In this document: positions 9,701 to 15,803 of the stretch, one piece after another
Position numbering within the stretch: the first letter of the stretch is position 1
Layout of the letters: the number at the start of each line of letters is the position of its first letter
IMG/VR virus record: IMGVR_UViG_3300010883_007121
Coordinates: 1 to 20,405 of that record
Direction: 5' to 3' (one strand)
DNA from: a virus
DNA length: 20,405 bases
Made by a program: the position numbers and the translations under genes
Notes under the pieces: generated by a model
What the model saw: the letters and a program-made list of their open reading frames with translations, nothing else
The model's database searches: none
What the model was told of the DNA's origin: nothing

Positions 9701-10577
9701 TATTTGCATATTCTCCAATACTACCAAAGATTCCACCAGCTATTGCACCAGATACTGCAGCTCGTCCCATACCAGCTATACCTTGCTCTCTAGCAGACGT
9801 TCCTAATAACAACCCTAAGTGAACAGATTGATTAACAATATTGTCACGAGTTTCTGGAGACATAAATCTATTCTTAAATATGCTTTTATGTATAAACTCT
9901 GCCGTCTTAATGTTGTTATTTTTTAAGAACGTAGTGCTTTGTTTTTGTACAAAAGTAGCAACAATACCAGGGACGGATTGTATTCCATATAATTTTTGAC
10001 CTGTTTTTACATCTACACCAACAGGAAGTGCAGTACGAAACGCTTTACCTCCAGGGACTTTAGTTACAACGTCATGCATAGCTCTAGCTACTTTATTATT
10101 AGAGTATTGTAAACTATTCCCTACGGTTTCTAATCTATTAGCTATAACTTCAAATTGTTTAACACCTCTAGCTTTAGCTTGTCTTCTTAATCCCCTAGCA
10201 ACTAATGCTGTTGCAGCACCACCACCAGATAAAGCTTGAAGTACTACTCCAGGAGCTAAACCAGCAAGATGTGATAATGAGTTTGCTATCTTTTCTGTTG
10301 AAGTATCAGGTTCATCTGCGAAACCAAAGGTAGTAAAACCTTCTATTAGACCAGATGCAACTTGTGCTAGAATACCGTCAGATTGGCCTTGCCTTCCATC
10401 TGTAAGAGGTAAGCCTCCCTCATTCAGTTTTGTCTCCATATAGCGTAAGCTACGGGCGTCAAACTGCTTAGGGATACGGTCGTAAAACTTTTTTAACCCT
10501 AATAAGTACTGTTCTTCATTCAGATTTCCCGCATTTAGAGCAGACTCAAGTACCTTGATTCTTCTATCTAAATTCAT
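711..10577 (-). CDS. Giant internal virion (ejectosome) protein with RNA-polymerase-like core
   Basis: A 3288-residue protein, the last gene of the leftward operon, in the position of T7 gene 16. Residues ~60-340 hold Gly/Ala-rich hydrophobic segments (around 65-80, 100-125, 265-290), as in ejected pore-forming proteins. Residues ~430-560 are Lys/Glu-rich and probably helical. Residues ~870-1345 carry motifs like those of two-barrel RNA polymerases (separate entry). Residues ~2570-2625 hold an Arg-rich, aromatic block (LSTHARSRLERALPFFRTDG then Y..SMSRG) of a kind I associate with phage large polyvalent proteins. Near the C-terminus are a Phe/Arg block (FGRVMTRFQPYMWSSIRRRK), a hydrophobic stretch at about 3135-3155, and a basic tail. 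T7 gp16 has about 1320 residues, so this one is 2.5 times longer; no lytic transglycosylase motif was seen at its N-terminus. The start lies one base after the upstream stop (TAATATG) without a clear Shine-Dalgarno, so translation is probably coupled. The virion role is inferred from order and composition. Confidence 0.85.
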   Translation of the reverse strand: MNLDRRIKVLESALNAGNLNEEQYLLGLKKFYDRIPKQFDARSLRYMETKLNEGGLPLTDGRQGQSDGILAQVASGLIEGFTTFGFADEPDTSTEKIANSLSHLAGLAPGVVLQALSGGGAATALVARGLRRQAKARGVKQFEVIANRLETVGNSLQYSNNKVARAMHDVVTKVPGGKAFRTALPVGVDVKTGQKLYGIQSVPGIVATFVQKQSTTFLKNNNIKTAEFIHKSIFKNRFMSPETRDNIVNQSVHLGLLLGTSAREQGIAGMGRAAVSGAIAGGIFGSIGEYANIGRMLASKSVGIRTAGEKIVRGFAKALKEQPNRRDQFETINFLMKGTSGAVYGTTTAKLHDMPLEDQIYETLMAVFFSVNSRAGFENRATKDIFSSNKVIPRDLKMKEARKWLTQQPWYQAESPQYQAYWSRYLKDIQKQQMDYVVNNYDDIVLALAKEYKDLKEQGIITPEMEAKAKTDTVARKVVLEKLYEAADKAEKKHEDTFNLDEVEKKIEEKEFEFTSIELDKEVKHVEQDVSYGSEYLPKQRTLKNIFIDIKRSKSKNSKDLGPQELHQIFKKLAIDSSLDSKDPLGKFVNEIESRFKIKITDEQRMDLQQAVHKYKHLDKFKIARIYLVPEKGKGRLKKKKTLEPIFESEAPEVDIYNKPIGGKKSGTKSDQGSRLNKIYANDNKELHLDIDYLTTVVKSRYYNATTGAYQPTARIKNVSPLSIDIFSFPKGKEDPINAVRHMSTKQLKQLREGLESDGLYIHAAISDTGRIQVREMPWSNKKNETNYISDKELKTLDRTIRKELDGGTEAKKYKSNVAFVIWRMKEMNLIDSKYSLQDIIDTLPKYLATEPYADVTKMQKYTKHMSGVEIPLDKEYIGDDYTHIILSDLPSSIKHMGPEMEAFNSGTDGASLLRAARFDKIPKAYGLDPESGVIKTIHVHRPGEFLDGTKRGTVIVKTATFRMPPDQEAQLDRFEAEHGIETPIDYIHYDTAVKEYSGKPRPQGKGNNMAVNSVWKSKLEDNYINLDVYENFNKLEKLKLLRQVTSNLNTLDMPIDTPEGKKFWKTWQTLVDGSARGDVATNNEVSLLYKSNDPLGDKISIDNIDIRLLDAILYDSPTSFTARSILRQMFNNDRNSERDKRVEQDFAEYGNETYNKQLVEDYLISSDFEPGAFMRPGVIEFVNERIAQYMFKRLTRPVIEESFSSKLGLYDINIRGTNWKYSSAKKGLADNEFLLYEGARMIPITDPITKKKSTIGEVWDKFKDWNDIDKNSDITKALKEVLNNIMYIRSPMVSNSGVRIGNFVGFVKGRKGLSIVTNEVNDFNMNGADKDIDSAHVFWGMPKEITKFYARPEIQNQLLKEDGTMISLSDRKIAKELANAEFPEKETRQQQLANMIDVDAKLNNGLYSSVGKDSVGFITNQFQIAKQEFDIISQQLVEDGSGKVTEYKTNKLPSIWKQLVIDQNVIQSTFIDANKLVNVDVPSNSSARVRTKYKDNLMEKEDRKVLRDMYKIVFSKPRRDEAPLDSNVVSEEYLRMTEGTTGYLRMVGENINGLKMKIEPYNAIDKEAIIPLLKDLAGVVREHPLFKKANMREFDTWFMEGIDGKEMDTINNYPTFLWDKVNAVADLAAALKKAQAFKDYAVEVLEMNPKSVDDFIVDVIETTFEQRNKIYQSFDRNKQWYKKENTRSYGDQILFTKESMKDQLALLIKSRKAVGKPMSKQVNILVEDLFDVFYIAHPVMDLNFTGFRGKKRFDYLKSVNGHIKQLLNEKSEQVKIDKGTEEFDKQNELDALYEQRGALQREFVGSLPDLEQTWAIKARNKRYMARERYITLEHASQKKKARIAQFKKDFDYDNLIDYVNDDITPPSTSTLSEPNVIDPAKPAVNQLKVIVPDLIDVNILTNEKELDKLIAAKKKVTTNQSDAIKSDLRDLSDVIKYQFANGNPGAFYNMSSLYSGFFKRVDRQIDLIQDVDGLRLKYFVKHMKNQYGPSDAFDSIRRNKELINQARKELYVDITDDVPLPTFAEYAKQEKVYLKMHSDLELFRTTRLNYKNMVQEWADANEGAVTKLADNTTGKILKDSDNIVYGYNRKTEKIKSYKNIGQLEKEIKSNPLVEKITEQNLSSVITEKINFMFPIDANLRSPKGIDQVLGIYQRLDQLIAPFEKRWQLDRGIKFNPKTSQMDEYGILVPTSTLKTMAEIIYKNHSIANQLKKFNVDFVGFNKKALNTHQKRYRNNQAELWEVAVLRHVLGPENLGPKKNNTLAEERIELQQRLKKAEDKLSKIKGTLYYTDKKGKQVFVSPSEFVDYIKDHVIQPIMDFSLTTFIESNYKSIEETFAETIYKKLYTPVKTYKPDSPFYYQQRLMELFYNAEGIISPVRLLAFDKAIRMKQDTVSGSEILRTHFHLDDISFIKYSLNNRQALHDKFHSFLNKSGEIDWKLANSRLIPESDTITVGDVIRKEINNLQLKLDARQLEVGKFKEQNESSQFWAYMGSLSVKENKEHIKTNYLVEERKRIMSKTVDQLLDPQMKEDVNNGTILLEDAKLSEYQRLANKIEGTNKYENPWTDPDAVDFMNQAATRRGKIVYSGQGLSTHARSRLERALPFFRTDGNVPLEYMDSMSRGLTQNISAIYTRVYLDKFLEQGRQNETMKDVIEQWHSALLDFSKGYMGQPSTRNIEVHGFSKKDYKFLLEWKNADFDQSWKYGKLDNVKKKLLLDMESTAMPTMVEQRAMKRKLLSSQIKIHGKNLKGMDKVNRDALFVETIGPKIKRDFNEWTKVTQIANLKELISKENIDKLKINFTPRQWYSDESVGNFLLKLEGNVNKIYGKTTKSLLGKEKQMFESLPDDPQLRHQAMVDLAQYASDLEGKFEVFSLLFHPKAAITNTYGGYQNIITDSGFSHFVNAFREDYLVNEVFAGKTFRIYDPKTKTYQEKELKSMKDIHMMIDSLGLLEGNLLQELTFLQAKEPAQVKQFLQDLTTKVTQYTKSNKLWGNSKEVNKKIDSYVKETILELSSKYNIGSAAMEVGSWFMSSTEKHLRRKAFLAHYLKARELYADAKGNIKVTDEFLVTSAKKGVEGSQFIYHATYRPNFSNTAFGRVMTRFQPYMWSSIRRRKQMFHDMMAVEGHPNFEVTKRFERQVANDAFTMALASVFAYSIFEYALSPPMSWMKESAEFLFGDEETRKRAFFNQYPIEAMAPLQIITPPASRFILPHINALVNGDYEAFSSYTAWTYFPAGRMARDIYKVTQKPQYWVEYSTGVPRNNIKWYRQRLEREQTNRDIMLENLSDE
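6543..7970 (-). other. Candidate two-barrel RNA polymerase core (residues ~870-1345 of the giant protein)
   Basis: First block: GTDGASLL (D909, G910) followed by GVIKTIHV (K936) and TVIVKTATF (K958). This resembles the first double-psi barrel of QDE-1-type polymerases, where a TDG motif is followed by two conserved basic positions about 24 residues apart. Second block: RPVIEESFSSKL near 1197, then YIRSPMV (R1290, P1292), then NGADKDIDSAHVF (D1330, D1332, D1334). This matches the order R-x-P ... (S/N)G(S/A)DxDxD...V of the second barrel, whose three aspartates bind the catalytic magnesium. It departs from the usual DxDGD in having Ile for Gly. The gap between blocks, about 370-390 residues from the lysines to the aspartates, is longer than in QDE-1. 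The motifs are seen directly; the fold and activity are inferred. No T7-type single-subunit polymerase motif was found. Confidence 0.5.
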
Positions 10578-10578
10578 A

Positions 10579-12162
10579 TTATAGTTGCTTTAAATAGGTT
10601 TCTAATATATATGTTTTTTCTTGTAATGCTTTAATCAACCCCGCATTAGCCTTGACTTTTACGGCCGCATCAACCAGTTGATTACCCATTATAATACCTT
10701 TCTTAAAGTCTAGCTTTAATTCTTTCTTAAACTTTCTAGACTTATCCTCATTTTGTACGACTTGATATCTTGTTAATAAGTTAGCTGCAACGTTAGTATA
10801 TTTGTTTTTACCTTCAGTTACATACTCAGTATATTTTTCCTTACCTCTACCTGTTAACTTACTTTTAAACAAAAGGTTAGGTTTATCAGGCATATCATAA
10901 TCATCTGTACGCTTATTTGGATCTAATGCAATTAATGGTACGGAATTGTTTATATTGGCTATAGTTGCATCTAAAGCAAATCTCTGTGAATCGTATATAG
11001 CTGTATTTACTAAAGTATTATCTGTATCCATACCTGCATATATGCTATTATAACCTGCAGAAGCCCCCAATAAAGAAGTTTTAGTATCAGGACTTATATC
11101 CTTAAACATTTGGTTGTGAGTTAGTTGAAATCCTAAATTTTGAGTATTTATCTCTCCACGTCGATACATATCTACATTAAATTGTCTATCTCCATATTTG
11201 TCATCCATAATAACTTGTTTCATTTTCATACCAGTACTGTCAAATGTTATAAAACCATTAGAACTATTTGCTACCCAATTACTAAATCCCTTACCTTTCG
11301 TCCATTCAAAATTATCTTCAGCTGATGCTTGTGCTAAATCATTTTGTGCTAACATATAAATTTCGGCTCTTGTTTTCATGGAAAAAGGGCCAGTACCACC
11401 ACCATTTTTATACCATTTTATTTCTGTAGTTAACCATTCATGTTGATCTTCTACAGCCATTCTTTGATATTTAGGAAGTTCTTTAGTCATAAAAATTGCC
11501 ATATCTTGAGAGATATTTTTATTTTCTCTCATTTGTGCTATTTTATTTGTATGATTTAAATTAGTCAGATCAATATCATTGGAATGTCCTTTACCTAACA
11601 TCTCTACAGCGTAACCATGTATATTGAGATCTCTATCAAGAATAAAGTCTTGTTGGTCGTTTTGAAAAGTCATCTTAAACTCTTGGGAGTCGTCTTGCAT
11701 CATTTTTCCCCACGTCTGACTTGACTCCTGACTTCTTTTCTCTTCGTCAATACGTATCACAAGATTCTCTTTAGCAGCGTCAAGCTGCTGGCCAACAATC
11801 TTTTCTTGAGATTCAATAGTCTTATCAACAATCGTTTCTTGAGATGTAGTCTTCTTATCAACAATCGTTTCTTGAGATGTAATCTGCGCATCAACAATAT
11901 CTTTTTCAGATTTAATAGAGATACCTAATCTATCCCAAAGACCTTTTTGTTCTTTGGTAAGCACCCTCATACCATACTCTTGCTTATCATCTAGTTTAGC
12001 CATATCTATAAGTCCTTGATGTTCCATCAACTCTTTTTGTTGTGCTGTTTGCATAGCAAGTTTTTCTTCATAGTCTGGCTCTCTAATAGATTTTAATAAT
12101 CCACTCGCACTCTGCGATGCCATATTTAATGCTTGTAAAAATTCAGTTTCGTAACTAGCCAT
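10579..12162 (-). CDS. Internal virion protein, T7 gp15-like position, with 11-residue repeats
   Basis: A 527-residue protein between the gp14-like and giant genes. The N-terminal third is helical and Gln/Lys/Glu-rich, including five consecutive 11-residue units at residues 88-142 (see repeat entry). The middle and C-terminal parts are hydrophilic and mixed, without transmembrane segments or enzyme motifs. Gene order (short Gly-rich membrane-type protein, mid-size helical protein, giant protein) is that of T7 genes 14-15-16, so this is probably the middle channel component of an ejectosome. T7 gp15 has 747 residues, so this one is shorter. The start overlaps the upstream stop (TAATG), and GGAGG lies 9 bases before it. 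The assignment rests on order and composition, not on a recognised domain. Confidence 0.65.
   Translation of the reverse strand: MASYETEFLQALNMASQSASGLLKSIREPDYEEKLAMQTAQQKELMEHQGLIDMAKLDDKQEYGMRVLTKEQKGLWDRLGISIKSEKDIVDAQITSQETIVDKKTTSQETIVDKTIESQEKIVGQQLDAAKENLVIRIDEEKRSQESSQTWGKMMQDDSQEFKMTFQNDQQDFILDRDLNIHGYAVEMLGKGHSNDIDLTNLNHTNKIAQMRENKNISQDMAIFMTKELPKYQRMAVEDQHEWLTTEIKWYKNGGGTGPFSMKTRAEIYMLAQNDLAQASAEDNFEWTKGKGFSNWVANSSNGFITFDSTGMKMKQVIMDDKYGDRQFNVDMYRRGEINTQNLGFQLTHNQMFKDISPDTKTSLLGASAGYNSIYAGMDTDNTLVNTAIYDSQRFALDATIANINNSVPLIALDPNKRTDDYDMPDKPNLLFKSKLTGRGKEKYTEYVTEGKNKYTNVAANLLTRYQVVQNEDKSRKFKKELKLDFKKGIIMGNQLVDAAVKVKANAGLIKALQEKTYILETYLKQL
11770..11901 (-). repeat. 33-bp tandem repeats encoding an 11-residue helical repeat
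   Basis: Four units of 33 bp, with a fifth, diverged unit continuing to about 11737. A 28-base stretch is identical at 11821-11848 and 11854-11881; the units on either side are degenerate. The encoded units are DIVDAQITSQE, TIVDKKTTSQE, TIVDKTIESQE, KIVGQQLDAAK and then ENLVIRIDEEK. An 11-residue (hendecad) period, with Ile/Val and the TSQ positions on one face, suits a long straight or right-handed coiled coil. Confidence 0.8.
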
Positions 12163-12650
12163 TATACGTTCCCTCCATATTTTGTATTAACTGCTTGATT
12201 AAAATCTGTACCCAATACAGCACCACCTTGCGCAGCTGAACTTGCAGCGTTATAAAATGTCTTCTGTATTGCATCTATTTCCATTCCTTTTTGCTCTTGT
12301 ATATTTTGATTAGAAGCTTGATAAGCCATATCTAATCCTGTAAATGCTTGTGTAGGGTCCATAATATTAGTACCTAAACCAGCAAAACCAGTTTGGCCCA
12401 TTTTATTTTCCGTAGCACCATATTGATTAATTCTTTGATCTGTTGCAAAGTCAAACCGATCACCTTGTGTTTCAAGTCTTTGTATTTCATTGTTTTGCAC
12501 TTCTGGTAGTAATCCTATAGCATTACTTTGTAAATCACCAAAGACTGTACTTAGAACTCCACGTCTTCTTCTACCTTCTTTTCTCGCTTTACTTGCGGTG
12601 GATGCTCCTATTCCTGCACCTATTGCACCTACTATTGCTGCCCATGGCAT
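12162..12650 (-). CDS. Small internal virion protein, T7 gp14-like
   Basis: A 162-residue protein. The N-terminus is a small-residue hydrophobic helix (PWAAIVGAIGAGIGASTAS) followed at once by a basic patch (KARKEGRRRR). A Gln/Asn/Ala/Gly-rich remainder follows, without cysteines or enzyme motifs. This pattern is typical of the smallest ejected core protein of T7-like phages (gp14, 196 residues), which inserts in the host outer membrane. The order before a mid-size helical protein and a giant protein supports the same role. The start has GGAG 6 bases upstream and lies three bases after the preceding stop. The glycine-rich helix would be the membrane or channel segment. Homology is inferred from length, composition and place. 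Confidence 0.65.
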   Translation of the reverse strand: MPWAAIVGAIGAGIGASTASKARKEGRRRRGVLSTVFGDLQSNAIGLLPEVQNNEIQRLETQGDRFDFATDQRINQYGATENKMGQTGFAGLGTNIMDPTQAFTGLDMAYQASNQNIQEQKGMEIDAIQKTFYNAASSAAQGGAVLGTDFNQAVNTKYGGNV

Positions 12651-12653
12651 ACG

Positions 12654-12830
12654 CTACTCCTTTATCTTTACTACTAGGTTAGGTGATATAGCCTTTAACC
12701 AATTATATTCATTGAAATGCGGTGCATATTCTAAATTGGCCTCACGTTTACCTTGTGTTATTTCATCATCTAAATTTTTTGCTGTTGAGGGTTGTTCCCT
12801 ATCAGGACTTACTATATTATTTTTTACCAT
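12654..12830 (-). CDS. Small hypothetical protein in the virion gene cluster
   Basis: A 58-residue hydrophilic protein (MVKNNIVSPDREQPST...) with no recognisable family, membrane segment or cysteine. Two in-frame ATGs are close together, at 12836 and 12830. The Shine-Dalgarno AAAGGAG at 12838-12844 is only one base from the first but seven from the second, so the second start is chosen. It overlaps the end of the lysozyme gene by 14 bases and is followed after three bases by the gp14-like gene. A minor virion or assembly protein is plausible from position only. Confidence 0.6.
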   Translation of the reverse strand: MVKNNIVSPDREQPSTAKNLDDEITQGKREANLEYAPHFNEYNWLKAISPNLVVKIKE

Positions 12831-13308
12831 TATCATTCTCCTTTAACTCTTTAATTGCTTTTACAAAATCTTCTACACGTACTGGCGTTTGTTTATACCA
12901 ACGTGAATGTCTTTTAGTCTTTACATCTGCGTACATTATTTCATCTATAGCACGATCATATTCTTTATGACATAAACATTTCCAAGCAGCAGGGAACTTC
13001 TTAATCCAATTTCTACCCAATTGATAATTTACTGATATTAAAGCTATTTTAACATTATCACTATCAGTAGACAATATACTCGCTTGTTTATTTGCCGCTT
13101 CCATAGCAAGAGTAATATCATGCATATACCATTCCTTTACTATATAATCATCTACCTCTGTACCTACAGGATAATCTTCTTTTTCACTACCTGTTAATAG
13201 ATGACCAATACCACACGTAGGTTTATCTGAAGTATCCAAATATACTTCTTTCTTATACCCCTCACGTAACTTCATATGTACGTAAACCTTTTTTTCAAAA
13301 TTACTCAT
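12817..13308 (-). CDS. GH24 (T4/P22-type) lysozyme
   Basis: A 163-residue muramidase that cleaves peptidoglycan between N-acetylmuramic acid and N-acetylglucosamine. The glycoside hydrolase family 24 signature lies near the N-terminus: REGYKKEVYLD...PTCGIGHLL. Catalytic residues are E16, D25 and T31, with the same 9- and 6-residue steps as E11, D20 and T26 of T4 lysozyme. The length matches the family (about 165). There is no signal peptide or N-terminal anchor, so a holin would be needed to release it if it is the endolysin. Its gene sits among virion genes just before the ejectosome genes, so it could instead act during entry. An in-frame ATG at 13332 overlaps the upstream stop, but AAGGAG at 13313-13318 lies inside that extension and fits the ATG at 13308. 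Confidence 0.87.
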   Translation of the reverse strand: MSNFEKKVYVHMKLREGYKKEVYLDTSDKPTCGIGHLLTGSEKEDYPVGTEVDDYIVKEWYMHDITLAMEAANKQASILSTDSDNVKIALISVNYQLGRNWIKKFPAAWKCLCHKEYDRAIDEIMYADVKTKRHSRWYKQTPVRVEDFVKAIKELKENDNGKK

Positions 13309-13312
13309 AATA

Positions 13313-13318
13313 CTCCTT
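13313..13318 (-). promoter_or_regulatory. Shine-Dalgarno deciding the lysozyme start
   Basis: AAGGAG, four bases before the ATG at 13308. It falls within the coding part of the longer reading starting at 13332, which argues against that longer start. Confidence 0.7.
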
Positions 13319-13328
13319 CTGTTAAACA

Positions 13329-14072
13329 TCATCCTAAACCTTGTCCTGATTGTATGGTAAAAGCCTCCCCTATTGGCCCAGTATATTCTTCATCTTCTTC
13401 CATATCTGATTCTGAGAATGTATTCATATAACTTATTAAACCTCTACCGTCACCTTTAAACAACCCTATATTTTGTGTATTCAACTTTGGATAGAACTCC
13501 TGGGCGTTTCTAGATACAGTTGTTTGCTTAACTTCTGCAGTACCGTCAGCATCAGTAGCTCCAGTATCTTGGTAATTAGTTACACTGTTTAAATACAAAG
13601 CTTTAACCCTAGCTTTGTCACCCATTCTATTACTTGTTCTATCTCTACCTTCTATAAGAACTTCACCACTTTCGTCGTATATAGTTTCCATTGGACCTAC
13701 ATCTTCCATAGCAGCTTTTGCAGGTTCTTTAACTGTTTTTTTATAATAGTCTCTAAAGTTATTTACATCCTTTAGATCTTGAGGTTTTTCATCATAAGGA
13801 GTACCTTTGTCTGTTGTTCCTCCGTAGTCACCTGGCTCGTTAGCATTATACTCTCTTCTAGCTTGTCTTCTAACTTTCATATTATCCATCATAGGTTGCA
13901 TAGTTTTTCCTACTTCTATCCCTAGAGTAGCACCAGATATAGCAGCATTACCATAATACATAGCTTTTCCTGTAAAGCTATCCCTATATTTCTCTTCTCT
14001 ATCTGCTTTATCAACTTGCACTTCTGCACCTGCTTGTGCAGTGTAAACGCTTAATTTAGAATTAATATTCAT
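13329..14072 (-). CDS. Hypothetical virion-associated protein
   Basis: A 247-residue protein of unknown family. A mildly hydrophobic, Gly/Ala-rich segment lies at about residues 37-57 (AMYYGNAAISGATLGIEVGK), followed by a basic patch (KVRRQARREY). A long polar, Asp/Glu/Lys-rich body follows, ending in an acidic stretch (ESDMEEDEEY) and a Gly-rich tail. The start has AAGGAGA about 4 bases upstream and lies 9 bases after the fibre-like gene. The stop touches an alternative ATG of the lysozyme gene. Position between fibre and ejectosome genes suggests a minor structural or internal protein. The small hydrophobic segment plus basic patch repeats the plan of the gp14-like protein, which may mean a second membrane-interacting component; this is speculative. 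Confidence 0.6.
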   Translation of the reverse strand: MNINSKLSVYTAQAGAEVQVDKADREEKYRDSFTGKAMYYGNAAISGATLGIEVGKTMQPMMDNMKVRRQARREYNANEPGDYGGTTDKGTPYDEKPQDLKDVNNFRDYYKKTVKEPAKAAMEDVGPMETIYDESGEVLIEGRDRTSNRMGDKARVKALYLNSVTNYQDTGATDADGTAEVKQTTVSRNAQEFYPKLNTQNIGLFKGDGRGLISYMNTFSESDMEEDEEYTGPIGEAFTIQSGQGLG

Positions 14073-14081
14073 ACTTTCTCC

Positions 14082-15803
14082 TTATGGACCGAATGCAGCC
14101 CATCTTATACCAGCTACAGTAGAATCCGTGTCTGTTCCACTACTGGTTGTTTCCTTAAAATTAAATGTTGCTACTCCGTCACGGTATTGATCTATACTAG
14201 CTTTATAACTTAATTGACTTCTAAATTGTACATAAACCGTACCACTGTTTGGTGTTATAGTAGAAGACGCATCATCTACGTATGTACTAGCAGTTATCCA
14301 AGTACCTCCACTAGTGATTTTATCACTAGAACTACTTGCTACTCTATACTGAGGTATGTGATAAGTATTAGATTGTGGTACTCCTTGTATAAATATACTA
14401 CCTGCACCGTTAGTAACTGCTACTGTAACTACGTCAGAATAATAAAATGCTTCAGTATTGTTATTAGCGTGTTGGACTGATGAAGGACTAACACTTACTC
14501 CAGGGCTAGGTGTACCAGTTGTTGTTAAATTAGCATTACTTACTTCTACTGCAGTACTATCTGCTAAACCTTGTGCAACTACTTTAAAGTCAAATCGTGT
14601 CGATGAAGCTAATCCACTAGCTACATAATCTGTTACCACGCTAGTATTTGCAGCATTTCCTTTGGCAGATGGAGTAACACTACTTCCTGCATCCCATGAT
14701 CCATTGTATACTCTTTTATATACTATAAAATTATTTGTTACTTGTGTATTAGCTGTAATACGTATAGTAATAGCACTAGCACTAGGACTACCCTGTAGAG
14801 CTACTGATGTAATCGCATTAGGAAAAGCTCCTCTATAAAAAGTAGTAGTACCGCTTGAGTTTGTTTTATAAATACTTGGCTCTGCACCTGCTTGTCCTAA
14901 ACCTTCTCTGGTATATTTAGAACCCGTTCCAATAGCACTGTTTAATGCGGTGTTTGTATATATAGTTGTATTTAAACCAAACGCATTTTGGTCAAAATCT
15001 CCATATATATTAAATTCATTAATAGTAGCATTATAAGCTACTTGTCCACTAGTAGTATCTAGATCTGTAGGTGTTAAAGTTTTAGAAGCACATTCTATTA
15101 ATTTTCCATCTGACCAATATGCTGTTACTACATCACCATTCGTTACACCGCTACCAGTTTCTGTATATGTTATAGATTGACTATATGTAATTCCTACAAA
15201 TATTACACCTGTATCTTCTTGTACTGCTTCAGGACCTACCGTACTAGCTCCATATTGTGCCTCTAATGTGTATAAAAATGTATCAGCCTGTGATCCACCT
15301 GAGTTTGTTAATCCAAGTGCAGCAGTATCTGTAAAATCATTAGATGCATTACTAGCTATACTAACTACACTTGTAGAGTCTGTAACCCAACTAGATCCAT
15401 TCCATATAACTGGATTACCAAAAGAACTGCTTCCTCCCGCCCTCTTTCTTCTTCTTAATTTTTGATTAGTAACGCCTGTTGCATTGGAGAAACCATAGCT
15501 TAATACTATTTGTGGTCCACCAGATTCTTGAGTGTAACTAGCTGCAAAATTTGTTATAGTAGGAACATCAGTACCAATAGCAGCTTCTGCAGTTGCTGCA
15601 GTTGCAGTAGGATTCTTTTCAAATACATTACGTTGCCAACCTTTTTCTGTTTTTACATAGGTATACATCCTTAATCCTTGTCTTACTATTCTAGTATCTC
15701 CTAAGTTTCCTTCGTTATTAGAAGGCGGTTTTTGAAATATTTTATTAAAAATAGGATGAATAAAATTTGCGACGTTACGCACTGTATCTATTTCTCTTCT
15801 CAT
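14082..15803 (-). CDS. Tail fibre/receptor-binding-like protein with Fn3-type repeats
   Basis: A 573-residue protein very rich in Ser, Thr, Gly, Ala and Asn and almost without Cys, as is usual for beta-structured tail fibres. Residues 1-65 are different, with charged and aromatic residues (TYVKTEKGWQRNVFE), and probably attach it to the tail. A Thr/Ala linker (NPTATAATAEAAIG) leads to a beta-rich body. Two stretches, about 80-195 and 330-430, look like fibronectin type III or similar Ig-like domains: alternating strands with a final Y/F-x-(L/V)-x-A-x strand (FLYTLEAQYG, RFDFKVVAQG). No chaperone or enzyme domain is seen. The start overlaps the end of the nozzle gene (ATGA), which ties the two together. 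Receptor binding is inferred from composition and position. Confidence 0.65.
   Translation of the reverse strand: MRREIDTVRNVANFIHPIFNKIFQKPPSNNEGNLGDTRIVRQGLRMYTYVKTEKGWQRNVFEKNPTATAATAEAAIGTDVPTITNFAASYTQESGGPQIVLSYGFSNATGVTNQKLRRRKRAGGSSSFGNPVIWNGSSWVTDSTSVVSIASNASNDFTDTAALGLTNSGGSQADTFLYTLEAQYGASTVGPEAVQEDTGVIFVGITYSQSITYTETGSGVTNGDVVTAYWSDGKLIECASKTLTPTDLDTTSGQVAYNATINEFNIYGDFDQNAFGLNTTIYTNTALNSAIGTGSKYTREGLGQAGAEPSIYKTNSSGTTTFYRGAFPNAITSVALQGSPSASAITIRITANTQVTNNFIVYKRVYNGSWDAGSSVTPSAKGNAANTSVVTDYVASGLASSTRFDFKVVAQGLADSTAVEVSNANLTTTGTPSPGVSVSPSSVQHANNNTEAFYYSDVVTVAVTNGAGSIFIQGVPQSNTYHIPQYRVASSSSDKITSGGTWITASTYVDDASSTITPNSGTVYVQFRSQLSYKASIDQYRDGVATFNFKETTSSGTDTDSTVAGIRWAAFGP

Noticed and set aside
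711-10577. N4-type single-subunit (T7-like) virion RNA polymerase
   Set aside because: Length and place invited it, but the R...K...YG block and HD motif of that family were not found; the acidic motif present is of the two-barrel kind.
11770-11901. CRISPR-like array
   Set aside because: The 33-bp units are contiguous and coding with no spacers, and they translate to a clean 11-residue repeat.
13309-13332. Eight-residue N-terminal extension of the lysozyme
   Set aside because: The Shine-Dalgarno lies inside the extension and fits the internal ATG; the catalytic Glu then falls at residue 16, close to the family norm.
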